Shown: positions 23,166 through 33,998, counted from the stretch's first letter. The stretch is DNA of 64,000 bases from Doryteuthis pealeii (GCA_023376005.1 CM042148.1:76223071-76287070); one strand, 5' to 3'. Notes: generated by a model not told the origin, from the sequence alone. Made by a program: numbers and translations.

Positions 23166-24043
23166 TATTATGTAACCTTTTTCATTTATTAAATGGCGAT
23201 TATTTTACTAATAGCTTTTATAATTATTTTTGGTTGCGATAGAGCTGTTATCAACATGAGAACTTACTGGGTATGCATAAACAGACACACATTTTTAGGG
23301 TTACTCAGTCGGTAGCGAGGAGCTACTGAGTGGGCTTATGTAATATTGACCGTCGTATTCACAATATGAACCAATTACTTAAAAACCTTTTAATCCCAAT
23401 AAAATGTTATGGTAATCAATACAAATGTTAGGAACTGCTTTTAGAACAATAAATAGATCGCAGTATGAAATTTGACAATGTCTGCACACGGCACGGCGTT
23501 AGGAATTCGTCGACAGACGCCTACGGCACGAACCAAATAGAGACAGGTGGGATGATTTACGTTCATATTCCCACTAATCTATGTAGATAATAAAAAACAT
23601 AGATTCTCAAAAAGAGATTGATGCAATATTTGGATAGAAGACTCTTTAAAGGAACAATCCCCATGCTTTTGTATTTACAAACCCTCCGTACGAGCAGGAT
23701 GTGACACAAGGTCCAAATTTTTTTAGCGGAGTTTTAAGAGATTTGAATTCTGAATTTTCCTTCTCCTAGACCGGTTGGTATACTATGTGTGTAGGAATAT
23801 TTAAAAATAATGAGATTTATGCTGACCATTATGAATATACAGTCACAATCATTTTCAGGAAGTATACGGTCACTGAGTTTTTTTTAGAGCACCGGTTGTG
23901 CGGCCTTGATGTAATTTGCCGGTCAATTCGAGAAAACCTTACTAGGCATGCGTGATTAGAAACTCTTTGGTAAGGATACTCAGTCGGCAGCGATATTCTA
24001 CGTTTATGTAGGTTTTTGAGGCAAAATACCCCACTTCTTGTGG

Positions 24044-24045
<2 letters not shown>
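22996..24045. other. Stretch with minor repeats only
   Basis: Holds a TA tract (23126-23170), the short SINE-F duplicate at 23541-23578, and a SINE-A tail fragment on the minus strand at about 23680-23775 (ccctccgtacgagcaggatg, ctagaccggttgg). No gene is evident. Confidence 0.5.
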
Positions 24046-24102
<57 letters not shown>

Positions 24103-24241
24103 AGACAGACAGACAGACAGACAACTATAAGGGAGAGAAACACATAGATAGAGCGAGGGAGAAACATATAGAAGGGAGAGAGAAGAGATTGTCTGACAAA
24201 CATCTAGAGAGAGCGAGAGAGAGAGAGAGGGAGAGTCAAAC

Positions 24242-24312
<71 letters not shown>
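24045..24312. repeat. GA-rich microsatellite block
   Basis: Two long GA tracts (24047-24098, 24246-24310) joined by purine-rich imperfect sequence with a short CAGA run. The overlapping RE and LS frames are artefacts. Confidence 0.95.
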
Positions 24313-24314
<2 letters not shown>

Positions 24315-24458
24315 AAACTCAAAGAAAAGAGAAAAATATAAAGATACAGAAAAACACTTTGAAAAATAACAGAAAAGAAAAATATCTACAAATAAAATGA
24401 CATTTTGTTTTCATAGAAAAAAAAATGTACAAAAGAAGAAATAACACAAATAACACAC

Positions 24459-24481
24459 AACACACACACACACACACACAC

Positions 24482-24514
<33 letters not shown>
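24459..24514. repeat. (CA)n microsatellite
   Basis: About 27 CA units with one AA break. Confidence 0.95.
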
Positions 24515-24516
<2 letters not shown>

Positions 24517-24971
24517 CTGTTTAGAAAAATATTTTTCTTTTCTTTCCTTTTCTTTTCTTTTTTTTTCTTCTTCACGGTTATTTAGATAATCAAGGGCGAT
24601 TTAATATTTTAAAAGATATCTTAAATTTTACATATTTCTTCTGTTTTTCTTGTTTTTTGACGGCTATTAAGATCATTAAATACGATTAAGTATTTGAAAA
24701 GATATCTTGAAATTATTTTTGAATTTATTGAAGGGTGCAAATTGAGTTATTTTCTTTATTTCTTTCCATTTCTTTTTTTTTCGCGGCTATTAAGGTCATC
24801 AAATACGATGTAATATCTTAAAAGATATTTTAAAACTTGTTTTTGAATTTATTGAGGTGAGAAAATTGAGTTATATTGCATGGCCAGTTATTGTAATCGG
24901 TATGCAAGAAGAAAAACTCTCCAAATGACAATAAATATTTTCGTCTCCTTCATACATTAAATAGAAAAAGA

Positions 24972-25219
24972 GTACAAATGCAGAATAGCGCGCAAGGGAT
25001 AATATAATTAAAATCGCATTTTACTTATAAATAGCATTAGATTATGGAAACTCTCGAATTAACCCAACCCTAACACTAACCCAAATCCTAAATCTAACCC
25101 AAACCCTTACCCTAACTATAACCCTAACGTCTCATAGTTTTGGGTATTTCTGTGAAACGTAATGCTTTTTATACGTAATCTAATGATATTATCACTTGCG
25201 CGCTATTCTACATTGGTAC
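24972..25219. mobile_element. T1: inverted-repeat element with CCCTAA-like core, copy 2
   Basis: 248 bp. Left end gtacaaatgcagaatagcgc; the complement of the right end reads gtaccaatgtagaatagcgc. Core 25065-25130 has accctaac and taaccctaac units. About 80-85% similar to copy 1 by eye, so the two are independent insertions of one family or a segmental duplicate. Confidence 0.8.
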
Positions 25220-25314
25220 CGAAAAAAGAAATGTTAAAAAACAAATAAATGAATAATTTCCTCCCGATTTTCTAAAGAGGAAAATAAAAACACCAATAAC
25301 CTATAACTACTTAC

Positions 25315-25750
25315 GGTACCGTTATATTATGTGGCCTAGCTTTTTGATTCTCTTATAGTATGTGGCCTACCCGGTTTGAATGTGTCCTACCTCAGTAATA
25401 GTATATTTATAGATATAAGTTGTAGGCAATTTATTGAAACTAATCATTTTTCACATATATTCAATTTCAAGAAATGCAATTCAGTCATAAGCTGTATATA
25501 GCAATTAAGAATAATTAAAAAAAGAATTTATCCATAATTTACATGAATCAGAGATCTATTTAATTCTAAAATATTCTAAAATTCTGGTTAGGGTTAAGGT
25601 TAGGGTTAGGGGTTAGGTTAGCAGTTATTTATTATAACCTTATAATATGCTTTCATGGTAGGCCACATACTATACGAGAGACATGATTTCGTAGGCCACA
25701 TTCAAAAGGTATGCCACATTCAAGGTAGGCCACATACTAATAATGGTACC
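25315..25750. mobile_element. T2: inverted-repeat element with TTAGGG-like core
   Basis: Ends begin and finish GGTACC. The arms repeat the motif ATGTGGCCTAC about three times on each side in opposite orientation. The centre (25588-25621) is a degenerate TTAGGG run (ggttagggttaaggttaggg). Different terminal sequence from T1. Confidence 0.75.
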
Positions 25751-25754
25751 TACA

Positions 25755-26555
25755 AACTATCATAACCACTAGACAAAAAAAAAAAAAAAAAGTAAAAGTA
25801 AAAAGCATAGAATGAATAAATAAATGAATAAACGAAACGCCCACCACATATCCGGATATATTCACTGTGCACTTGTCAATGTAATTCGCTTGAATGACCG
25901 AGACATCCGGCTCAGCCATCAGTCATTTTATACGCCTTACCTTTTTTTTCCACACATAAGCATGCTTCTAACTAGTGCAATTTCCCTATCAAAACATCAA
26001 CATTGATATTGAATATACAAGTTTAAAGTGACTTACATTTCCTTAAGTGTACAACATTTCGACGCTCTGTGATTCATTAGGAAAAGGTAAATAAACACTT
26101 AATCATCCCAAACAGATCTATTTGACAGGCACTACTACGCCGTGACAGAGTGGACCTGGGAGTAATGGCAATGAAGGGATGACTCTACACAATATGAAAT
26201 ACAAAAAAAAAAAGAGCACAACATTATAAAACAGAATAAAACATTATTTTTTTTAGTACAGAAAAATTCCATAAAGTAGAATGAATTTTCAGTGTTTTTT
26301 TTTTAATTTTCCTTTTAGTTTACTTTTTAGGGTCAGGGTCGGAGTTAGATTTATTAGCTTAATCTTAAAACTAGATCAGTGTTTCCATATTGTACATACT
26401 GCATTGTGATATCTTATTTTATTGTGTATATTTTTTGGCATTGTTAAACCAATTTTTAAACCAATTCTAAAAGTGTACCACGAAATAAAATGTGGCTAGA
26501 TCAAGGACAGTCTTTAATATCCTAACTTTAATAGAATCTACCGAATAAGAAATGT
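25755..26555. other. Stretch with minor fragments
   Basis: A SINE-B fragment (gtggacctgggagtaatggc) at about 26121-26190 and a degenerate hammerhead-like module at 26056-26080 are the only recognisable items. Confidence 0.5.
26056..26080 (-). ncRNA. Hammerhead-like module, degenerate
   Basis: Minus strand CTAATGA, 13 nt, GAAAT, then gttgtacac. Core position G5 is changed, and no complementary stem I is evident. Confidence 0.2.
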
Positions 26556-26657
26556 GCTTTTTAAGATTCAAGGAGAATTCCTTTCAGAATTCGTTGGAAC
26601 CGAGACAAACTGCTATTGAGCAACGTTGTGAGCATCTGGCTAGATTGAATGACATAT

Positions 26658-26671
26658 TGAAGAAGAAGAAG

Positions 26672-26702
<31 letters not shown>

Positions 26703-27240
26703 CGTCAAAGAAGATGTTAAAGATGCCAAAGAAGAAGAAGAAAAAAGAAGAAGAAATCAATGAAGTCAAAGATATCGAAGAAGAAGAAGAAGAAGAAGAA
26801 GAAGAAGAAGAAGAAGAAGAAATCAATGAAGTCAAGAAGAAGAAGAAGAAGAAGAAGAAGAAGAAGAAGAAGAAGAAGAAGAAGAAGAAGAAGAAATCAA
26901 TGAAGTCAAAGAAGATATAGAAGAAGAAGAAGAAGAAGAAGAAAGAAGAAGAAGAGAAGAAGAAATCAATGAAGTCAAAGAAGATATCGAAGAAGAAGAA
27001 GAAGAAGAAGAAGAAGAAGAAGAAGAAGAAGAAGAAGAAGAAGAAAGAAGAAGAAGAAGAAGAAGAAGAAGTCGTCAAAGAAGTCAAAGAAGAAAAGAAG
27101 AAATAGTCAATGAAGAAAAAGTTAAACAAGAAGAAGAAGAGGTCAAAGAAATAATCAAAGAAGAAGAAGTCAACGAAGAAAAACATTCTAAAAGGAAAAG
27201 AAATATACTAAAAGAAGAAGAAGAAAAAATTCTCTGAAGG
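26658..27240. repeat. (GAA)n tract with spaced variant units
   Basis: About 580 bp of GAA with a recurring variant block (aatcaatgaagtcaaag) at 26754, 26820, 26894 and 26963, spaced 66-74 bp. Overlapping K/E-rich (+) and S/F-rich (-) frames are translated repeat. Long GAA/TTC tracts can form triplex DNA (known for this repeat type). Confidence 0.95.
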
Positions 27241-27383
27241 AAAAATATGAAGAAGAAATATTAGGTAGAGGCGATTTACGGTTTGTTAAGGGATGAAGAT
27301 GATTGTCATACTGATGGTGTATAATGAATATATGGTAAACGGAGATGTGATGACCTGCTAGAATGAGGATGTTTGTTAAATAG

Positions 27384-27442
27384 GAAGAAAAGAAGAAGAA
27401 GAAGAAGAAGAAGAAGAAGAAGAAGAAAGAAGAAGAAGAAGA
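27384..27442. repeat. (GAA)n microsatellite
   Basis: About 19 GAA units, 145 bp past the main tract. Confidence 0.9.
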
Positions 27443-27719
27443 TCTTTTTTCTGAGCAAGGAAATTCAACCGGTGATTTTGCTGCGTGTGAGGCCTCACAT
27501 TAAACTGACCTTGTGTCGTATTTTCCCACGTCAGGAGGCTAATACATACAATATTTGCACATGTCATTAGATGAGACTCCATAAACAGAAGCGTATCTGT
27601 GGTAACTGCTCATACAACATATAAATGGCGAACAATATGTCTTGAACAATTTAGAATCATACTTTATTTTTGATTTTAAAAATCTTTTTTCTTCAATTCA
27701 TGGTTTTGTAAATCAATCT

Positions 27720-27810
27720 TACTCATCACTCGCATTACTCCCAGGTTCACTCTGACCGGGGATGGTAGTACCTGTTAAGTCCCATCTATGAGTTAAATAG
27801 TTATTTTTGA
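27720..27810 (+). mobile_element. SINE-B body fragment
   Basis: ctcgcattactcccaggttc, gatggtagtacctgttaag and cccatctatgagttaaatag, sense orientation. Head and tail absent. Confidence 0.6.
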
Positions 27811-27904
27811 AACGTTAGGAATACTTGGGATCATATAAATGCGTGCAAATCATTTTTATTAAGAATAGTTAAGCCTAGACGCTATAATGGTCTACAAGGG
27901 ATTA

Positions 27905-28133
27905 TCATTTACTCCTTTTGAGTTTTCACATCAGCATTAGCTGATGGTCTTTCACTGGAGTCTGAGTGACAGCAAGTCTCCTCAGGTCTCCAGGACTCTT
28001 CTGAGTATACTGGCAGATTGCAGCAGTGCAGTGTTCTGAATGGTTTCAATCCTTCCTCTGATTTCCAAACTTTCCAAACCCTTTTCTAATCCTTTTGGGA
28101 CTGTTCCAAGTGCACCAACTACAATTGGTATCA
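27905..28133 (-). pseudogene. L3: LINE C-terminal fragment, copy 1
   Basis: Minus strand: IPIVVGALGTVPKGLEK, SLEIRGRIETIQNTALL and ILRRVLETRG, then a stop-containing 3' UTR ending ctgatgtgaaaactcaaaagg. This is the block found at the end of many invertebrate non-LTR reverse transcriptases (VPIVVGALG...LRRVL). Upstream coding sequence is replaced by an ATT microsatellite (28135-28167). Confidence 0.75.
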
Positions 28134-28134
28134 A

Positions 28135-28166
<32 letters not shown>

Positions 28167-28214
28167 GTAGTAGTAGTATAGTAGTAATAGTTGATACCAT
28201 ATAATTGTGTGCAA

Positions 28215-28457
28215 CCCGAGTTCAAATCCTGGACAAGGCTATTTACATTTCACCTAGCGCTAATAGCCTTGGGAAAGGTCTGCATCCAACTACTCTTCCT
28301 CCCAGCTATGGGTAAATGGTAGGGCAAACTGGAATCTTTAACCATGGCTAGGCAACTAGCCAAGGAGATGGAAAACTATGAATTCAAACCTGTTAAACTC
28401 AGCTTAAGAAACTGACATTGTGTCACATCCTGCTCGTACCAAGGGGTTGGTAAACAT
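28215..28457 (+). mobile_element. SINE-A copy, 5' truncated, with 16-bp target-site duplication
   Basis: Starts at the B box (cgagttcaaatcctggac) and runs through gccttgggaaaggtctgc to ctcgtaccaaggggttggta. Flanked by perfect direct repeats ATATAATTGTGTGCAA (28199-28214, 28458-28473). The A box is absent within the duplicated borders, so the copy was truncated at insertion. Confidence 0.85.
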
Positions 28458-28508
28458 ATATAATTGTGTGCAAATTATTAGTATTAGATAGGAATAATTA
28501 AAATCATA

Positions 28509-28770
28509 TAAAAGTAAAAAGTCGTCGGGGTGGCCTAAAGTCGGTATCAGCCAGTCAGCGAGGGAGTCTATCCCCTTTTTCACTAGCGATAGACCAAGGA
28601 GATTGTTTTTTTTGCGTCTGAGGGGGAGCGCCACACCTACCATCAGCTCCTTACTTTACTGCACAGATCCCGGTGCTACTCATACTCTGAGTTGGCGAGG
28701 GGTGGCATCGAACTAGGAACCTTGTGGTTTCTAGCCGAACGCTCTACCGACTGAGCTATCCCGGCCCCTA
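28509..28770 (-). mobile_element. SINE-C copy, full length
   Basis: Minus strand: gccgggatagctcagtcggt head, B box ctagttcgatgcc, body tgatggtaggtgtggcgctc, ctccttggtctatcgctag, and tail ggccaccccgacgacttttt. The first about 75 nt can be folded as a tRNA-like cloverleaf. About 260 bp. Confidence 0.85.
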
Positions 28771-28774
28771 GGTG

Positions 28775-29750
28775 CTAGGGGCCAAAAAATCATATAACTG
28801 ATTGAAAAAAAAAAAAAGAAAAGAAAAGAAAGGATTTTGGCATTCGGTAACCTCAAGAAGGGTCTACATGCCGGAAAACCATCAAACAAACCAAATCTAC
28901 TTTCCTTTTATGCATAATTTCTGAAGTAGATATGTTTATTGTTCAGTTATCATTTTGAGTACTATCGACTAGTCATAAAAAACAAAAAACAAGATAAGAT
29001 AACAATTTCTTATCATCAAGTACCAATTCTTATCTTATTTCCGGTATGATATAAGTGATATAGGTATTTATTAACATACACTGACACAAAGCTGCAACTG
29101 CGTAGTGAGGCTCACTTAGCGCACGGTTATCGTCGTAGGAAATGGAAGAAAAAAATAACAAACAAACCATTTTATCCCAGGGTCAGAGCATAAACGTAAT
29201 ACAAACTGAATAAAGGACTTCTTCATACTATCGAATTTCAAATGCATTTAAACTTGTTCGTTTCCAATGCGTAGATGTATGAGACGTTTTCGTCACACTG
29301 TCCACGTACGGATCGTGTATTACCCTCTCTCTCTACCCCCCTCTCTCTCACTTGATTTTTAACCATGGGAAAGTTGTTGATAATAAAAGTAATATTTCAA
29401 ATTCTTGATTATTTCTTTGTCACCAATACTTTTATCTCTTATTATTTACTAGCAGTAGTACAGAGGCTTCTTTATGTAGCAGAAGGATTGTTGGTTTGGG
29501 TACATAATAAATTTGCGTACAATTCATGACGAAGTAATAACAATGATATTTTATTGCCCAAGTAAACTTAGCATAAGAAAATACAAACACGACAGTGGAT
29601 ACAAAGAAGAGCTTATACAGAGTTGTATGAGTGAAATGTCTTGATATGAAAGGAGTTTTTTTTAGTAGAGATAGTGTCGAATCCTTGTAGCTGTTAGAAA
29701 AGGAAAGCGTAAAAAACTTATGTATAAAGAATGTTATCGTGTTCGTGCGA
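28775..29750. other. Stretch without supported features
   Basis: A short SINE-A-head-like scrap (acggttatcgtcgtaggaaa, 29123-29142) and pyrimidine-rich runs near 29320 are all I see. Confidence 0.5.
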
Positions 29751-29754
29751 AGGT

Positions 29755-29796
29755 GAGGAGGAGGAGGAGGAGGAGGAGGAGGAGAAGAAGTTTCAG

Positions 29797-29836
<40 letters not shown>

Positions 29837-29856
29837 GAAGAAGAAGAAGAAGAAGA
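29755..29856. repeat. (GGA)n(ATA)n(AGA)n microsatellite
   Basis: Three trinucleotide repeats in series. They abut the L3 fragment that follows. Confidence 0.95.
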
Positions 29857-30215
29857 ATACAGGATAAAAATGAAAGAAAAAGAAAAGATAGATAAATACT
29901 TGCACCTTGCCAGAGAACTGAAAAAAAAAAAAGTAAAAAAGAAAAAAAAAACAAACCCCAAAACAGCAACAAAAAAAACTGTGGTACATGTGGTGAAGGT
30001 GATACCAATTGTAATTAGTGCCCTAGGAACGGTCCTCAGAGGTTTGGAAACAAGACTGGCTGAATTGGAAATCAAAGGAAAAATCAAGACCATCAAAGCA
30101 ACAAAATTGTCAAGATCGGCTAGAATAAACAGAAGAGTTCTGGAGACCCGAAGGGATTTGATGTCATTCAAACTCCAGCTAACGCTAGTGTGAAAAACTC
30201 GCAAAGAGTGATATA
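29857..30215 (+). pseudogene. L3: LINE C-terminal fragment, copy 2
   Basis: Longest L3 frame here: MKEKEKIDKYLHLARELKK, an A-rich insertion of about 60 bp, then VIPIVISALGTVLRGLE, ELEIKGKIKTIKATKLS and INRRVLETRRDL to a stop near 30193. 107 codons are open, but the A-rich insertion and conservative changes show decay. It ends in the L3 3' UTR (gctagtgtgaaaaactcgc). Confidence 0.75.
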
Positions 30216-30219
30216 ATAA

Positions 30220-30975
30220 TGATTTAAAAATTCCGTATATTATTTTTTTCTTGTGTAGTTTTGAGGTATAAATGCATGCTTCTTGTTATTGTCACCCACT
30301 CGATTCTGATGGTGTGCCGTCCAAAGTACTAAGCACGTAGGTACCATCCCGCATAGACTTTTGGATAATTGTAACTTAAATATACAAATATGACGCAAGA
30401 GGACGTTCAGGGTTGTAGTGTCACGTATACCTGCGTCTGTGTAAAATTCGGGGCATTCTTAGAATCCGGAGAATGCATAGGCGGTGTGACGCCGAGACAG
30501 CATTATCAGACGTGAGGTATGCAACAAAATCTCACTAATAATTACTTACTTATTTGTGTGGGGGACGTTATAACAATTGCAGTCTCGCAAAGAAGTACAA
30601 AAAAGCACGAATATATCACACAGAAGATCTTATTGTTATTACTAGAGTATTTGTAATTACATTGTACTAATAGAATATACAAAAAAAAAAAAAACTTTAT
30701 GCCGGGACTTCATATTCTTTTTAAACTTCCGGAATATTTGTCTGTATTTATGAGATTAGGCTTGATATGAATCATTTTCATATTTCGGACTGCTGTCCTC
30801 ATCTTTATTGTGTATAAATACAGGCCACTGTAACCTCAGGGTTTGTTTGGGTGTTTTTTTTAATTACCTTAAAATAAGTCATAATCAGACGATTACCCCG
30901 TATATTAATCCGAATAAAACTAAATAAAAGATAATTGACTCTATGTCTTATTTACATTAAATGTCTTTACTCGAC
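30220..30975. other. Stretch without genes; one degenerate hammerhead-like module
   Basis: At 30782-30805 on the minus strand, AAGATGA-GGAC-AGCA-GTCC-GAAAT resembles a hammerhead core and stem II with a broken 5' core. Confidence 0.4.
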
Positions 30976-31150
30976 CCCCCCCCACATGAACAGGATGCGA
31001 TACAAGGTCAATTTTTAAGCAGAGTTTAACAGGTATATGAACTGGTTTATTAATTTTTAGGCTTGCCATTTAGTGAGGAGACCTTGGTTAGGCAACCAGT
31101 CTAGGAGAATTAAAACCTGTTAATACCTGCTTCAAAAATTGACCGTGTGA
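30976..31150. mobile_element. SINE-A fragments, scrambled
   Basis: Minus-strand tail (30976-31035, tgaacaggatgcgatacaag) followed by + strand body and tail (31080-31150, gttaggcaaccagtctagga). The joining segment 31030-31075 resembles 63455-63500. Confidence 0.55.
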
Positions 31151-31176
31151 CCGTATTTAATAATAAATTAAACTAC

Positions 31177-31179
<3 letters not shown>

Positions 31180-31207
<28 letters not shown>

Positions 31208-31217
31208 AATATATATT
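31180..31217. repeat. (TA)n microsatellite
   Basis: About 17 TA units with one break. Confidence 0.9.
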
Positions 31218-31389
31218 ACTTTAAAAATGTATTTGTATTTACAGAGTCAATCGTAGTTGTCTATTTGTACAACCAGAAGTCAGAATTGGAGACTAAGTAA
31301 AAACGAAAACTTTTAAAACTTATTGTCAATGCGGTAGCTATTTCTTTATAGTCTAACATCAACCCTGCTAGCTAGTAAAAATTCGGCCA

Positions 31390-31620
31390 AGACCGCGTTT
31401 GGTTGCGACATGCTCTCCGTAGTGGGCTATTCATGTCTGAATTCACCCTGGCGCAACACCATGAAGCAAAGAGGTCCAAGAGAAGGCAACAGCAACAGTG
31501 CCCCGACACACCGTCAACATCTTCAAGACTTGACCTTCACATGCGACATCTGTGGTCGAAACTGTTTTTCAAACATTGGCCTTCACAGTCACAGAAGGCG
31601 CTGCGCTAGAACATAACTTC
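31390..31620 (+). pseudogene. L4: LINE ORF end with C2H2-type zinc knuckle
   Basis: One frame gives WLRHALRSGLFMSEFTLAQ and EAKRSKRRQQQ. A second frame takes over with PTHRQHLQDLTFTCDICGRN, CFSNIGLHSHRRRC and a stop. W...A...A..FE...R...KR followed by CDICGR..FSxIGLxSHRRRC is the usual end of one group of endonuclease-type LINE ORFs. The frame change marks a pseudogene. It should not be read as a host zinc-finger gene. Confidence 0.65.
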
Positions 31621-31754
31621 AGGGTACGAGGAATCTATGGTCTTCTGAGACTATGATGCCGATGACATGAAAATGGTGAATAGGATATATTGTGCTGAGA
31701 AGAAAATCTACTATAACAAATGCCTTTAAAAGATCTATGTCCAAACATTAATAT

Positions 31755-31846
31755 ATCAAACATTCAGCTCTTTCTAAAAGACAACAGCTACCCCAACAAC
31801 ATTTTCTAAACCAACCCTGACATTTTCGTACAGTTACTGCACAAAT
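31755..31846 (+). repeat. Direct repeat flanking H2 copy 1, left
   Basis: attcagctctttctaaaaga...acattttctaaaccaaccct; the partner is at 32316-32405. Confidence 0.75.
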
Positions 31847-31855
31847 CTATATATA

Positions 31856-32310
31856 TCAATACTCGAGTTCCTTAAAAGTACGACCGTTATCATCTTGAAA
31901 TACCCTCTGGTTAAAAAATGAGATCGTCCAAAAATGTGAATCCTGATTATCTGGTGTTGCTTATCCGCCGAAATCTTCACCTCAGCTACATAATGGACCA
32001 TTCTGTTTATTATAAAGAAAGAAAGGTAAGAAAAATGACATGCTACACAGAAAAAATATAAGAAAGAAAGAAAAAAAGCGAGTAGGAGAAAGATAGAGAG
32101 GTGTAGGCGCGTAGAAGCGATAACGTTAATCTGTTTCAATTGAACATAGATAAAAGATAAAAATAAGGAAATAAATAAAAAAGAGTGACAGAAAGTTAAA
32201 CCAAGATTATTATATTGTTTACATATTGAACCAAATTGCAATAGCTCTAAACATATTAAATATTGTAATAATTTGATTATCTACTGTGATATATTAACAG
32301 GTTCTGTAAG
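31856..32310 (+). mobile_element. Non-autonomous Helitron H2, copy 1
   Basis: Starts TC (31856) after A, with aatactcgagttccttaa. Ends with a weak hairpin (ctgtgatatattaacag), then gttctg and TAAG before T, which is CTAG mutated. Internal GAAA-rich stretch and ggcgcgtagaagcgataacg landmark. 455 bp, no coding sequence. Confidence 0.6.
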
Positions 32311-32315
32311 TTCAA

Positions 32316-32405
32316 AATGATGAAACATTCAGATCTTCAGAAACACAACAGCCACCCCTACAACATTTTCTAAACCAACCCTGACATTTCTGTAAAATTA
32401 CTACA
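32316..32405 (+). repeat. Direct repeat flanking H2 copy 1, right
   Basis: attcagatcttcagaaacac...acattttctaaaccaaccct, about 85% like 31755-31846. Confidence 0.75.
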
Positions 32406-32464
32406 CTTTGGTATACAGCACATATATTGTTCATTGCTTTAATGTAACGCACAAAACATGTCAC

Positions 32465-32640
32465 GCTACTCGTAACGTAACGGTTATCTTCGTAGCAAGT
32501 GGACTCGGCTAACCGAGTTCAAATCCTGAATGAAGCTGTTTGCATTTGACACAGCGCTTATACCATTTGGGAAATTTAGTGTCGTATCCAGGACAACCTT
32601 TGAGGGGGTGTCTTACCCCCTGCAGGGAATGCTGTCGGCG
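32465..32640 (+). mobile_element. SINE-A head joined to a SINE-E fragment
   Basis: gtaacgtaacggttatcttc, B box ccgagttcaaatcctg, gcttataccatttggg, then a switch near 32585 to tttgagggggtgtcttaccc and gctgtcggcgtattcc of SINE-E type. Confidence 0.55.
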
Positions 32641-33053
32641 TATTCCTGACCCTGCTGACAGGGCATATGTTTCCCTTCTTAACTAGGTAGGTACCAAAAA
32701 CATATGTCCTTTCATTTAACCTTTGGTGTTTTTATAATGATCTTCTTCAACAGGTGTTTTTTTAAAAGTCAGGGTGAGGTTTATCAGAAAAGAAAAAAAA
32801 ATCACGTCTACCCTTCTTAAATTTTCTGCTATTTATACCGGTCATTGCACGTGAACATACAACGGAAATATTCTTTATTGTTTTTATGTAATTCATACTG
32901 TATGCAATAACACTCCTTTATGTCATTATCTACGAGGTTAGGCCTTAAAATATAATACGACACACAGACTGATAACAAAAAGAGAGCAGCAGAGTCGCCC
33001 GAAATTAATACCTATTTTATTATGTTGGCCTAGAGGTGGGTGCTGGAGGTATG

Positions 33054-33054
<1 letters not shown>

Positions 33055-33086
<32 letters not shown>
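33055..33086. repeat. (GTAA)n microsatellite
   Basis: About 8 units. It probably grew from the GTAAAGTAAA-type tail of the adjoining SINE-C. Confidence 0.9.
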
Positions 33087-33440
33087 GTCGTCGGAGTGGC
33101 CTAAAGTCGGTATCATCAAGACAGTGAGACAGTCTATCGCCTTTTTAATAGCGCTAGACCAAGGAGATTGTTTTCTGGGTGGAACGTCACACCTAACATC
33201 AGCTCCTTACTTTACCGAACAGATTCCTGTGCTAATCATAGGCTTGGTGAGGGCCCGTATTGAACCAGAAACTTGTGGTTTCTAGGCGGACGCTCTACCG
33301 AGTTGGCGAGGGCTGGTATCGAACCAGGAACCTTGTGGTTCCTATGCAGACGCTCTATCAAGTTGGCGAGGGCCGGTATCGAACAAGGAACCTTGTGGTT
33401 CATAGGCGGACGCTCTACCGACTGAGCTAAACCGACAGAA
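33087..33440 (-). mobile_element. SINE-C copy with triplicated tRNA-head segment
   Basis: Minus-strand tail gactttaggccactccgacg and body are normal, but the head carries three 60-bp direct repeats (33241-33300, 33301-33360, 33361-33420), each spanning from just after the A box through the B box. The outer copy retains the A-box end (agctcagtcggtagagcgtc). The three differ at several positions, so the triplication is not an immediate artefact. Confidence 0.8.
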
Positions 33441-33885
33441 GTAAACCCCCTTCTTAAACAATAACTTAATCTTGTTTGTCTTGTTACAGATTGCAGATGA
33501 GTGGCAGTCTGGCAGAATGACGTTTAACATAAAAGCAGTAATGTTTCATTGAGTTTCTCCTTGCAGAAAAATACTATCGATTTAATATTCATCGACGCTT
33601 GCTCATATTTACGGAGACCAAACTGTTGACTTGAGCACATTTAGGCGGTAGATAATGTGTTTCAGCAGTAGCAACAGTAATATGAATTACAACCAACGTT
33701 TGGTGCGACCCTGCTCAACTACTAAACCCCGAAATAAATGAGGCTTTGGTCAGCTCATCAGCTTTAATACGTTAGAAACGATATTCGCCACGATGAGGTA
33801 TCGCTAAGTTTGTGCCAGATGGGTGCCACGGATGCTCCCCCAAAAGAAGGGAAAGATCGAATGTAAGTACAAAATTGAATGAGTG

Positions 33886-33998
33886 ATTGATTTATTGATT
33901 TTAACAGTATGTCAATCACAGAGGTTAGGGAATGGTGTTCATATTGAACATTTTGTGTAGTTTTTTTAAAGAGTTTTTTTTCACACGGTCCAATCAAA
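33886..33998 (-). mobile_element. SINE-B, tail-side part split by Helitron
   Basis: The LINE-like tail (gattttaacagtatgtcaat) and adjoining body up to cggtccaatcaaa. It continues at 34525 after the Helitron. Intact paralogue: 42886-43225. Confidence 0.75.

Noticed and set aside
26552..27186. Long K/E-rich (+) and S/F-rich (-) open frames
   Set aside because: They are translations of the GAA tract, with no non-repeat sequence of consequence.
31410..31616. Host C2H2 zinc-finger protein
   Set aside because: Single CDICGR...SHRRRC finger at a stop, preceded by LINE-type sequence in a shifted frame. It fits a LINE ORF end better.
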